Positions 1-6,945 of a stretch of DNA of 55,535 nucleotides are shown here, in pieces. The DNA comes from a virus, in IMG/VR virus record IMGVR_UViG_3300030677_000007, positions 1 through 55,535 of that record; one strand, written 5' to 3'. The notes under the pieces are model-generated. The model saw nothing but the letters and a program-made list of their open reading frames with translations, was not told the DNA's origin and ran no database searches. The position numbers were made by a program, and so were the translations under genes. Positions within the stretch are counted from its first letter, which is position 1. Each line of letters opens with the position of its first letter.

Positions 1-143
1 CGCCATCCTTGGACGTGGTGCCGACGAACTTGAGCCTCATGGTGATCACCTTTCGCTCCTCCCGGCCGATTACCGGGCTGCTGCGCACGGTAGCGCCGGG
101 GCGCCGAGATACAGAAGACCGCCCCCGCCCGGCACTTCGCCAG
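1..143. repeat. Terminal direct repeat, left copy (circularity overlap)
   Basis: These 143 bases recur at the right end of the window with 141 identities. Both mismatches (positions 127 and 136 here) fall within the last 17 bases of the right copy, as expected of errors at a contig end. The copy repeats the first codons of the small minus-strand gene whose full form is at the right end, so bases 1-40 are not a separate gene. It is best explained as the overlap of a circular or circularly permuted molecule of 55,392 bp. Confidence 0.85.
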
Positions 144-154
144 GCGGGGGCGGT
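118..154 (-). terminator. Rho-independent-like terminator after the tail fibre gene
   Basis: A perfect 12-bp stem (bases 118-129 pair with 143-154) closes a 13-base loop. On the minus strand it is followed by a T-rich run (TCTTCTGTATCT). It lies just downstream of the last late gene and, on the circle, before the small regulatory operon at the right end. The right end of the contig stops inside this same hairpin. Confidence 0.75.
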
Positions 155-173
155 GAGGGCTCGGTCCTTCTTC

Positions 174-3113
174 TCAGGACAGGCCGGCGAACCAGCCGTT
201 ACTGGAACCGGACAACGTGCCGAGGCTGGCCGGCATTGCCGTGGTCTGCCCCGTAGCGGCCGTCGCGAAGCGGGCACTCCCCGCGGTGAGCTTGTAGTTC
301 GCCGCAGACTGCGAGACACCCCGGAGGAATGTGGGCAGCGTGGTGCCGTTCGCGAACCAGCCGATGAGGTAATCCCCGGGCAGCAAGTTGTACGGGCCTC
401 CGAGCAGCGGCATCGTCTTCGCGCCGCTGGAGGCCCAGTTGGTGGACTGGTCGGCGGTGGATGCGACAAGCGCCCCGGCGCTGGTGTAGAGCCCAGCGAA
501 GCACTCGCCGGCGGTGAGGGACGCCCCGGCCGCCGTGGCGAACAGCTCGATGTTCGTGGCCGAAGCGGCGACGGGGACGTGGACTCGGGCGACGTTGACG
601 GTCCCTGCCGCTGCGAGGATCGTGCCGCTCGCGCAGGTAGCAGGGTCCACGGTCCAGGTGATGAGGCCGTGGTCCTCCGGAGCCCAGTAGGTCCGCGGAT
701 GGCCGTGATCCCACGGAGCCGCGAGCGGGCCGGAGCCCGGGCTGCCAGGTGTGGCCGCCTTCTTGGGGATGTCGGTGGTGTCGATCGTGGCGGCCACGCT
801 GGAGTTCGTGGTGGCCCACCTCAGCACCTCACCGACGGGCATCACAGGGATGCCGCGCGAGACGATCCCGGAGACGATGGATTGCAGGTCCGATTGCAGG
901 ATCTGCGTGGCCGCGGTCGGCGTCGTGGTGACGACCTCGTGGAACGCGAGGATCAGCCAGCTCCCGTTCGCCTTGCACAGGTCGAGGTCGCCGCCCGCTT
1001 GGGTGAGCTGGGTGGGCAGGTACGACCCGGCGAAGGAGCTGATCCCGCTGATCCGCCGGGTCCGCCACGGGTCGGACATCGGGAACGTCTCTTTGGTCTT
1101 GTTGACCGTGGTGACGGCGTGCGCAAAGTACTTCTGGAGAATCGAGGTGGTGTTGACCCCATCGGACGTGAGGCCGTACGCACCCTTCGGGTAGGCCAGT
1201 AGGTCGGCCCCTCGAAAGCCGTTCGCGACTGCGTAGGCCTTCAGGGCACGGGCGTCCGCGTCAAGCTGCGCCGCCGTGACCCCGGTGAACGTCGCAGCGT
1301 GCACTGCGTCCTGGTCCGCGTGGACCGCCAGCTCCCAGCCACTGTCGTTCTGGAGCTGGGTGAGCTGGGCCTGTGTGAGATGCCCGGGCGTCCCGATGAG
1401 GCTGGCGATCGTGTATGTCGTCGCCGCGAACCCAGCGGCGTCCAGCACCTCCCTGCCGAGCGTGATCGCGTCCTCGTAGGAGTCGTCCCAGGTGAGCGTG
1501 ACCATTCCGTGTGGGAACGTCAGCGTCCCGTCGGGGATGAGCTCCACGCCCTGGAGGTGAACCGTAGCCGCGTTGGCGGAGCCGCCGCCGATGTCGGTGA
1601 TACGGAAACGGACGGCTGCGAGGCCGGTCCGGGCGCCGGCGCCGTTCTGGGCGGCGTCGTGGAACGACAGGCTCTGGGTGACCCAGTCGCCCGAGGTGTA
1701 GTAGTTGCTGCCGCTGGCGCCGCCCTGCATGGTCCAGGTCCAGCCGTTGCTCCAGCTGGTGTCGGTGCAGATGTCGATCTCGAACGACAGCAGGGTGTTG
1801 ATGTTGGCGATCTGGGCGGTGATGCGCGGCACCATGCCGGTGGAGCTGGCCGAGGTGACCGCGCCGTAGACGTAGTAGGTGGCACCGTCGCCGGGGGTGA
1901 CCAGCGTCGCGCACTGCGTGCCGCGGACGCAGGGGGTCGTGGTGTCGTTCGCGGTGAAGGTGGCACCCGATGCGACGAATCCGTGGCCCGGCTGGAACTC
2001 GGTCAAGATCGCGGACGGCTGCGGCTCGCGGGGCATCCGGTAGGTCGGGTGGTAGATGATGCTGGTGTCGAGGCTCAATGCAGCCAGGTATGTTGCTGCG
2101 GCCGAGGCCTCTGCGGTGGCGATGGCGCCGGCCGCGGCCCCGGCCGCGTCGTAGGCTCCGTTCGCCCGGGTCACCTCAGCGGCGACCTGGGTTCCGGTGT
2201 AGGCCTCCGCCGTAGTCACCGCGCCGGCGGCGGCCCCCGCCGCGTCGTAGGCCGAGTTCGCACGGCTGACCTCGGCCGTGATCTTGGTGTTGGTGTACGT
2301 CTCAGAAGTGCTCTGTGCGGCAGCCGCCGCGCCTGACGCGTCGTAGGCCGAGTTCGCTCGCGTCACCTCGGCGCTGACCTCGGCGGCGCTGTACGCCTCC
2401 GCCGCTGTCTGGGCCGCCGCTGCCGCTCCAGCAGCGTCGTAGGCCGCGTTCGCCCGGGCCACCTCGCCGCTGATCTGGCCGCTGGTGTACGTCTCCGCTG
2501 CTGTCTGTGCTGCGGTCGCCGCCCCGGTGGCGTCGTAGGCCGCGTTCGCGCGTGTCACCTCCGCCGCGACCTGCTGCCCGGCGTACGTCTCCGCAATGCT
2601 CTGCGCGCTGGCCGCCGCCCCTGCCGCGTCGAACGCGGTCGCCGCCGCCGTCGCGGCCGTTCCCAGCCCGAGGTTCTCTCGGGCCAGCGGCGGCGACTCC
2701 AAGTCGTCGAGGTTGTTCGCCACCAGCAGCGCCAGGCCGCCGCCGCCACTGCCGCTGCCGGAGGACGAGCCCACCGGTGCCAGCGCCGCGAGGTCGGCTG
2801 TCGGGCTCGCCGCCGGCAGCGTGATGCTGAACGGCTGCCGGGGCACCGTCCCGTCCCGCCACGACTCCACCACCGTGTACGTCCAGCCTGACGGCGTCAC
2901 CCCGGCCGCATCCGTCGCCAGCAGGTGGATGGTGAACTGCCCAGTGGCCTCGTCCGGAGTGGCGACGATCGGCCCCAGGATGGTGATGCCCGAGCCAGCA
3001 GCGGCCACTGCGGACGGCTCGGGGGTGAACGTGACGGTGCCCAGGCAGGCGCTGCCGTCGGCGTGGCTGTACTGGGCGAAGAGGGCGACGGTCTGTAGAC
3101 CGGTCAGCGCCAC
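174..3113 (-). CDS. Tail fibre / minor tail protein with polysaccharide-deacetylase domain
   Basis: A 979-residue structural protein, probably the receptor-binding fibre. The GTG start at 3113 has a strong AGGAGG site 7 bases upstream. Residues 1-160 form a tail-attachment-like region with a Gly/Ser linker. Residues 161-340 are six 32-residue Ala-rich repeats with AYDAAGAAA cores, likely a coiled shaft. A beta-rich region follows. Residues 538-760 look like a NodB-type carbohydrate esterase: TWDDS at 541-545 resembles motif 1, HADQD near 598 motif 2 and YPKG at 641-644 motif 3. The C-terminal 200 residues are beta-rich. It presumably binds and deacetylates a host envelope polysaccharide; the substrate is not deducible. 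It is the last late gene, between two hairpins. Confidence 0.8.
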   Translation of the reverse strand: MALTGLQTVALFAQYSHADGSACLGTVTFTPEPSAVAAAGSGITILGPIVATPDEATGQFTIHLLATDAAGVTPSGWTYTVVESWRDGTVPRQPFSITLPAASPTADLAALAPVGSSSGSGSGGGGLALLVANNLDDLESPPLARENLGLGTAATAAATAFDAAGAAASAQSIAETYAGQQVAAEVTRANAAYDATGAATAAQTAAETYTSGQISGEVARANAAYDAAGAAAAAQTAAEAYSAAEVSAEVTRANSAYDASGAAAAAQSTSETYTNTKITAEVSRANSAYDAAGAAAGAVTTAEAYTGTQVAAEVTRANGAYDAAGAAAGAIATAEASAAATYLAALSLDTSIIYHPTYRMPREPQPSAILTEFQPGHGFVASGATFTANDTTTPCVRGTQCATLVTPGDGATYYVYGAVTSASSTGMVPRITAQIANINTLLSFEIDICTDTSWSNGWTWTMQGGASGSNYYTSGDWVTQSLSFHDAAQNGAGARTGLAAVRFRITDIGGGSANAATVHLQGVELIPDGTLTFPHGMVTLTWDDSYEDAITLGREVLDAAGFAATTYTIASLIGTPGHLTQAQLTQLQNDSGWELAVHADQDAVHAATFTGVTAAQLDADARALKAYAVANGFRGADLLAYPKGAYGLTSDGVNTTSILQKYFAHAVTTVNKTKETFPMSDPWRTRRISGISSFAGSYLPTQLTQAGGDLDLCKANGSWLILAFHEVVTTTPTAATQILQSDLQSIVSGIVSRGIPVMPVGEVLRWATTNSSVAATIDTTDIPKKAATPGSPGSGPLAAPWDHGHPRTYWAPEDHGLITWTVDPATCASGTILAAAGTVNVARVHVPVAASATNIELFATAAGASLTAGECFAGLYTSAGALVASTADQSTNWASSGAKTMPLLGGPYNLLPGDYLIGWFANGTTLPTFLRGVSQSAANYKLTAGSARFATAATGQTTAMPASLGTLSGSSNGWFAGLS
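2085..2660. repeat. Tandem 96-bp repeats inside the tail fibre gene
   Basis: The element GTCGTAGG or a close variant recurs at 2148, 2244, 2340, 2436, 2532 and 2628, exactly 96 bp apart. Each unit encodes 32 residues. The units have diverged in sequence but kept an exact period with no indels. They encode the Ala-rich shaft of the fibre. Confidence 0.85.
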
Positions 3114-3146
3114 GAAGGGCCTCCTACGGTGAGGGGAAACGGAAAG

Positions 3147-3177
3147 GCCCCCGCCCGGCGGAAAGCCGGACGGGGGC
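3147..3177 (-). terminator. Stem-loop terminator before the tail fibre gene
   Basis: GCCCCCG (3147-3153) pairs with CGGGGGC (3171-3177), and an inner CCGGC/GCCGG pair extends the stem past one mismatch. On the minus strand CTTTCCGTTTCCC follows. It lies between the stop of the lysis-region gene and the fibre ribosome-binding site, so it may limit read-through into the fibre gene. Confidence 0.65.
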
Positions 3178-3184
3178 AAGGTGT

Positions 3185-3511
3185 TCAGTGGTGCAGGTAG
3201 ACGGCACCGATCTCGCTGGCCGTGACGAGCGCAGTGATGCCACCGGCGGTCATCCACACCTTTCGCTCGACCGCCTTCAGCCGGTCGGCGACTCCGGCCA
3301 GTGGCCCCAGCCGCTTGTCGACGACGTCCAGGCGCTCGTCATGGCGAGCCAGGGCGGCACGGTGCTCCGCGTGCTGCCGGTCGGACTGCTCGGACCGCAG
3401 GACCAGGAGCGCCAGCGAGCCGTTGATCTCCGCCAGCCCCCTGCCGAGCTCGCCGCGCAGCCGTTCCAGCTCCAGCGCCGTGGCGTGGTCCGGCTGCGGC
3501 GGTGCGGTCAC
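3185..3511 (-). CDS. Coiled-coil protein with C-terminal membrane segment (XhlA-like lysis protein)
   Basis: 108 residues from a GTG start that overlaps the previous stop (GTGA). Residues 15-80 are charged heptads (LERLRGELGRGLAEI and similar). Residues 85-105 form one hydrophobic membrane segment near the C-terminus, ending in HH. A coiled coil plus terminal membrane anchor next to endolysin and holin genes is the layout of XhlA/hemolysin-type lysis helpers. Function is inferred from layout and position only. Confidence 0.65.
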   Translation of the reverse strand: MTAPPQPDHATALELERLRGELGRGLAEINGSLALLVLRSEQSDRQHAEHRAALARHDERLDVVDKRLGPLAGVADRLKAVERKVWMTAGGITALVTASEIGAVYLHH

Positions 3512-3858
3512 TCCCCGGCCGCCGGGGGCGCGACGGGGCTCACGCTCCCGCTGGTCGACACGGGCGCCGCGGGCTCGGCCACGACGGTCGCGGCCGCGGT
3601 CGGTGCCGGGGCTCCGGCGATCAGGTGGAGCTTCGCGGCGAGCGCCGCCCACGGGACGACCGGGGCCCACTGCCGGTACGCAGTCTCCACTGCGCCGACG
3701 GCCGCGCCGATCAGCGCGTCCCGCCCCAGGTGCGCGGTCCCCAGCGCGGCCAGCTGCGCGCCGGTGGTGACCAGCAGCAGGCGCCCGAACCGCGCGGCCT
3801 GCTGCGCGGCGTGCGCGTCGGCCAGCTCGGCCCGCAGCGCGGTGATGATGTTGCTCAT
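3508..3858 (-). CDS. Putative holin
   Basis: 116 residues. The ATG at 3858 follows GGGAGGACACC. Residues 20-85 contain weakly hydrophobic helices (FGRLLLVTTGAQLAALG, ALIGAAVGAVETAY, WAALAAKLHLIAG), followed by an Ala/Pro/Ser/Thr-rich tail. Size, position directly after the endolysin gene and overlap with the coiled-coil membrane gene fit an actinophage holin that lets the lysozyme reach the wall. No family signature is obvious, so another membrane role is possible. Confidence 0.6.
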   Translation of the reverse strand: MSNIITALRAELADAHAAQQAARFGRLLLVTTGAQLAALGTAHLGRDALIGAAVGAVETAYRQWAPVVPWAALAAKLHLIAGAPAPTAAATVVAEPAAPVSTSGSVSPVAPPAAGE

Positions 3859-3880
3859 GGTGTCCTCCCAGACATGACGA

Positions 3881-3902
3881 AGGCCCGCACCGTGGCGGGC
3901 CG
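3881..3902 (-). terminator. Stem-loop before the holin gene
   Basis: GGCCCGC (3882-3888) pairs with GCGGGCC (3895-3901) around ACCGTG. On the minus strand TTCGTCATGTCTGGGAGG follows, which runs into the holin ribosome-binding site. The loop and the downstream CATGTCTGG match the hairpin before the HNH gene. Confidence 0.6.
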
Positions 3903-3925
3903 GATGGGGTGGAGCCGGGGATGGA

Positions 3926-4846
3926 TCAGGTGGTGGGCGGCTCGGACGCCACCAGGGTGTGACCGAGCGCGGCATACGCCGCGGCCGCGCCGGCCTCCGC
4001 TGCGGCGGTGATCTCCGCGGTCGTGATGCCGCCGCCCTTGGACAGGGCTGCCAGCACCGCGCCCTGTGCGGCCACCTGCGCCGCGAGCCCGGCCACCTGC
4101 CGGGTGGTCGCGTCGTAGTGGCCGTCCAGGTAGTTCAGGTAGGCGGACACCGGGATCTGGGCGGCGTTGCCCTTGGCGTCCTTGCGGAACGAGCTGGTGA
4201 CCGTCGCGGCGAGCAGCGTGCGGGCGGTGAGCTCGGCGTCGGCCTGGGTGAGCGGCATCTCGTCCTCCGGAGTGATGTGAATGAGCAGGTCGGCCAGCGT
4301 GCCGTGGAACACCGAGGCGTCACAGAGGCCGATGCCCGGGACCGTGCGGGCGTCCGTGTACTGCCACAGCTCGTGCGGCAGCCCGGGCTCGATCGGCCCG
4401 TACGCGGCGAGCCAGACCCGCGGGTACCCGGCGGCGGCCAGGCCGTGGGCCTCGTAGAAGGCGAGGCCGGAATACAGCTCGACCGCTTCGGCATGCTGAA
4501 GCCGAGCAGCCACGGTGGTGTACCAGGCCCGCGCCCGGGCGGCCTGGTCCCCGGCGCCGACCTCCAGGTCGCAGACCGGCCACTCGCCCGGGCGCAGAGA
4601 CCCGACCAGGTCGCAGAACTCCCCGGCCTGGACCGCCGCGTCGCGGTCGGCGACGACGTACTGGTACAGCCCCAGCGCCTGGATCCCGGCAGCGTGCGCC
4701 TGGTCCCGGTTGCGCGGCCACTGCGCGTCGGCCCGGGCGCCGTTGTGCGCCCGCACGATCGCCGCCGGGTAGCCGCCCGCGACCAGGCGCCGCCAGTCGA
4801 CGGTGCCCTGGAACTCGCTGACGTCCGGGATGATGAGGTCACTCAC
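3926..4846 (-). CDS. Endolysin, GH25 (Chalaropsis-type) lysozyme
   Basis: 306 residues from a GTG start overlapping the upstream stop (GTGA). Residues 5-200 are a glycoside hydrolase 25 domain: PDVSEFQG (catalytic-site Asp 8), CDLEVG with the acidic pair D93/E95, WLAAYG and LWQYTD. Known GH25 enzymes cleave the muramic acid-glucosamine bond of peptidoglycan. The remaining 100 residues are Ala-rich and lack a recognisable wall-binding motif. There is no signal peptide, so export would depend on the neighbouring holin. Confidence 0.92.
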   Translation of the reverse strand: MSDLIIPDVSEFQGTVDWRRLVAGGYPAAIVRAHNGARADAQWPRNRDQAHAAGIQALGLYQYVVADRDAAVQAGEFCDLVGSLRPGEWPVCDLEVGAGDQAARARAWYTTVAARLQHAEAVELYSGLAFYEAHGLAAAGYPRVWLAAYGPIEPGLPHELWQYTDARTVPGIGLCDASVFHGTLADLLIHITPEDEMPLTQADAELTARTLLAATVTSSFRKDAKGNAAQIPVSAYLNYLDGHYDATTRQVAGLAAQVAAQGAVLAALSKGGGITTAEITAAAEAGAAAAYAALGHTLVASEPPTT

Positions 4847-5187
4847 TGGCCAAGCCCCCTTGCTGCCCTGCTGGCGGTCGATGCGGCCTCCGCCGGGCGC
4901 CCGCCAGTTCGTGCCTCGCGCAGCAGCTTGAGTTCCTCCAGCACCGCGTCGTGGGTCTCGCGGGCCTGCCGCTCCGCCGCCCGGCCGAGCACGCCCTGGC
5001 CGACGGCCAGCAGCGGCAGCGCCACCAGCTGCACGCAGTTGGACCAGTACAGCAGCGTGGTCAGCGCGGACGGGAACAGCAGCGGGAGGAGCCCGTAGAC
5101 GAGCAGCAGGTAGAAGGCCCACATCGTCCCGAACAGCCGGGTGGCGTGGACCGCGACCCATTCGTTGAACCTACGGACCCGGCTCAC
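4843..5187 (-). CDS. Two-segment membrane protein in the lysis cassette
   Basis: 114 residues starting at a GTG that overlaps the HNH-gene stop. Residues 20-40 (WAFYLLLVYGLLPLLF) and 46-66 (YWSNCVQLVALPLLAVGQG) are two clear membrane helices. A charged helical tail with several E/R pairs follows (residues 68-95). Such two-helix proteins next to the lysozyme often act as holin or antiholin. Which of the three lysis-region membrane proteins is the main holin cannot be told from sequence. Confidence 0.65.
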   Translation of the reverse strand: MSRVRRFNEWVAVHATRLFGTMWAFYLLLVYGLLPLLFPSALTTLLYWSNCVQLVALPLLAVGQGVLGRAAERQARETHDAVLEELKLLREARTGGRPAEAASTASRAARGLGQ

Positions 5188-5657
5188 CGGCCCACCTCGC
5201 GAGCGGGAATGAAGTGGGCAGGGGCCTCAGTGTCGTCCCGCCGGTCCCGGACGGCCTGCCACAGGGGCTCCGGCAGCACGTGGATGCCGTACCTGGTCCT
5301 GTGGTGGGTCGTGCACAGCACCTCCAGGTTCCCCGGCGACTCCACCCAGCGCTGGAAGTCATCGTCGTCCTCGAAGTGCAGCCCCAGCCGACGGGCGACC
5401 TTGTCCCGGTCGGTGCTGGGGATCTGGCTGAACTCGACATGGCTGTGGTGCAGCTCGGGCCGGCCGTCGCAGAGGTCATCGTCGATGACGCACTTCCACA
5501 GGCCCTGCCGCTTCAGCCGGGCCTTGGCCTGCTCGAACAGGTGGTAGTGCGGATCGTCGTCGCGGTCGAGGTGCGACTCCACGTGGAAGGACAGGTGCAG
5601 GGTCAGCAGCTGGTCGTGCGCGGCGACCAGGCGGTGGGCATGCTCGGGCGGGGGCAT
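5184..5657 (-). CDS. HNH-type endonuclease-like protein
   Basis: 157 residues. The ATG follows GGAGGCCCCC. The C-terminal half has an HNH-like pattern: LHHSHVEFSQ (about residues 69-78) and NLEVLCTTHHR (about 110-120), with a cysteine at about 63 in a CDGRPE stretch. Expected activity is metal-dependent DNA cleavage. It sits between tail genes and the lysis cassette rather than beside terminase, so it may be a free-standing mobile HNH. It is preceded by a hairpin that isolates it from upstream genes. Confidence 0.75.
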   Translation of the reverse strand: MPPPEHAHRLVAAHDQLLTLHLSFHVESHLDRDDDPHYHLFEQAKARLKRQGLWKCVIDDDLCDGRPELHHSHVEFSQIPSTDRDKVARRLGLHFEDDDDFQRWVESPGNLEVLCTTHHRTRYGIHVLPEPLWQAVRDRRDDTEAPAHFIPAREVGR

Positions 5658-5677
5658 GGGGGCCTCCAGACATGGAA

Positions 5678-5701
5678 AATCCCCGCACGGTGGCGGGGAT
5701 T
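5678..5701 (-). terminator. Stem-loop before the HNH gene
   Basis: AATCCCCGC (5678-5686) pairs with GCGGGGATT (5693-5701) around the loop ACGGTG. On the minus strand TTTTCC and then CATGTCTGGAGG follow, which contains the HNH ribosome-binding site. A 9-bp stem plus T run makes it a good intrinsic terminator. Confidence 0.7.
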
Positions 5702-5721
5702 GGGGTTGCTGCGGGGAGAGG

Positions 5722-5979
5722 TCAGGTGAACGAGGGAGGCGTGCTGGTGGTGTCCGTGGTGTAGGAGGTGTCCGTGATGACCTCCTTGGAGACGGTCGCC
5801 GAGGCCGTTGTGCCGGCAGGCCACGGGAGGCCGTTGAACGCCTCTGTGAGGGCGAACGCCATGGCGTCAGACATGCCTCCGCGCGAGACCAGGGTGAAGC
5901 TGGCCATGTTCATGGTCCCGTTCGTCTCCTGGTTGTTGAAGCTGAAGTTGTAGTTCGTGAACGTGTCGGTGGTGCTCAT
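5722..5979 (-). CDS. Hypothetical small protein, tail region
   Basis: 85 residues. The ATG at 5979 has GGAGA 7 bases upstream. The sequence is Asn/Thr/Ser-rich with alternating beta-like stretches (NYNFSFNNQE, MASFTLVSR) and a Thr-rich C-terminus. It has no cysteines and no membrane segment. Position after the tail-tip genes suggests a small virion or tail-decoration protein, but no family is recognised. Confidence 0.65.
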   Translation of the reverse strand: MSTTDTFTNYNFSFNNQETNGTMNMASFTLVSRGGMSDAMAFALTEAFNGLPWPAGTTASATVSKEVITDTSYTTDTTSTPPSFT

Positions 5980-6029
5980 GACGGCATCTCCAATGCGAGT
6001 TGGTGTGGACCGGCTGGCTCCGGTGGGCG

Positions 6030-6308
6030 CTACCAGCCGGTGGGTAGCGCGGGCCCTGCTGGCAGCGGCACGGTGGGCGGCGGGGCAGGTGCGCAGCCGC
6101 ACTGAGGCAGCGTGAGAGCGTTCGGACCCGGGCAGGTGGGTTGGTGGATCATCGCGGCGAGGTCGAGCGTAACGGCATGTGCCGCGCAGGCATACACAGC
6201 GTCGGTCCAGGTTTCCTCAACGGCGTGCTGTCGTTGCCACTGCACCACCGGTGCGGCCACGCACCCTGTGTGGCCACACGCCAGCGTGCTCGGTACAGGC
6301 ATGGTCAC
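6030..6308 (-). CDS. Hypothetical Cys/His-containing protein
   Basis: 92 residues. The GTG at 6308 follows GGAGGACTC. Residues 10-50 carry C-x3-H/C spacing (ACGHTGC) plus YACAAHAV, and CPGP and QCGC come later, a pattern suggesting one or two metal-binding knuckles. The C-terminus is Pro-rich. It lies among tail genes; role unknown. Confidence 0.65.
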   Translation of the reverse strand: MTMPVPSTLACGHTGCVAAPVVQWQRQHAVEETWTDAVYACAAHAVTLDLAAMIHQPTCPGPNALTLPQCGCAPAPPPTVPLPAGPALPTGW

Positions 6309-6321
6309 GAGTCCTCCAGGG

Positions 6322-6861
6322 TCAGACGTGGACGAGCCACGCGGTCAGAGACGAGCACTGCCCACTGACAGATGAGGTGGACAGGCCAGCGCCGCTCGTC
6401 TGGTAGCCGTATGCCTCGATGTAGTCGGTGCTGCCGTTGAGGTAGACCAGCCCGGCGGCACTGACCGTTGTGTACAGACCGGAGGCCGCGGCCGCGCTGC
6501 CGAAGGCGCCTGTCACGGTGGTGGTCCCGTTCTTCAGAATCGAAGCTGAGCGGGCTCCGGTCGCGTTGGTGGCAAAATCCAGGGTCGCCATCACCCAGTA
6601 CCAGCCCGCGATCTGGCCGGTGTATCTGCTCGTGTTGGTCGTGGTGGAGTGGCCCGCGTAGGAGTCGACAGTCGCGCTATCCATCGTGATCGGGACACTT
6701 GTGCCGCTGAGCAGCGACTGAACCGTGGCCTGGTAGAGCGAGGCGATCGGCGGCCCGAGCAAGAAGGTGAGGCCGTTGTAGAGCTGGGCGTTGAGCAGCG
6801 CGGCGTTGCCGGTGTCGCCGACCTGCCACTGGTACGGGATCGGGGCTGCGAGTCCCGTCAT
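6322..6861 (-). CDS. Minor tail protein
   Basis: 179 residues. The ATG at 6861 follows GGAGGCGCCG, better placed than the upstream in-frame start. The N-terminus (YQWQVGDTGNAALLNAQLYNG) resembles the segment found in actinophage tail-tip proteins. The rest is beta-rich with many Gly/Ser/Thr, ending in a hydrophobic strand like a phage C1q/jelly-roll-type head domain. Probably part of the tail tip or a short fibre; fold assignment is inference. Confidence 0.65.
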   Translation of the reverse strand: MTGLAAPIPYQWQVGDTGNAALLNAQLYNGLTFLLGPPIASLYQATVQSLLSGTSVPITMDSATVDSYAGHSTTTNTSRYTGQIAGWYWVMATLDFATNATGARSASILKNGTTTVTGAFGSAAAASGLYTTVSAAGLVYLNGSTDYIEAYGYQTSGAGLSTSSVSGQCSSLTAWLVHV

Positions 6862-6945
6862 CGGCGCCTCCGGGCGGCTCTCGGGCAGCACGGCGACCGC
6901 CGCACCCGGGTGGGCGGGCGGTCACGGCACTGCGACGGGCGGGGG

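Noticed and set aside
1-143. Long terminal repeats of a transposon or true phage direct terminal repeats
   Set aside because: There is no transposase or inverted end. The mismatches lie only at the contig end within a hairpin, and genes read continuously across the joint, which fits circular overlap better.
2085-2660. Tandem repeats considered as a CRISPR array
   Set aside because: The whole 96-bp unit is repeated and translated in frame as a protein repeat. There are no short conserved repeats with unique spacers and no cas genes.
5722-6102. Longer version of the small tail-region gene starting near 6102
   Set aside because: The extra N-terminus is Arg/Ala-rich and overlaps the upstream gene. 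The ATG at 5979 has a proper GGAGA site.
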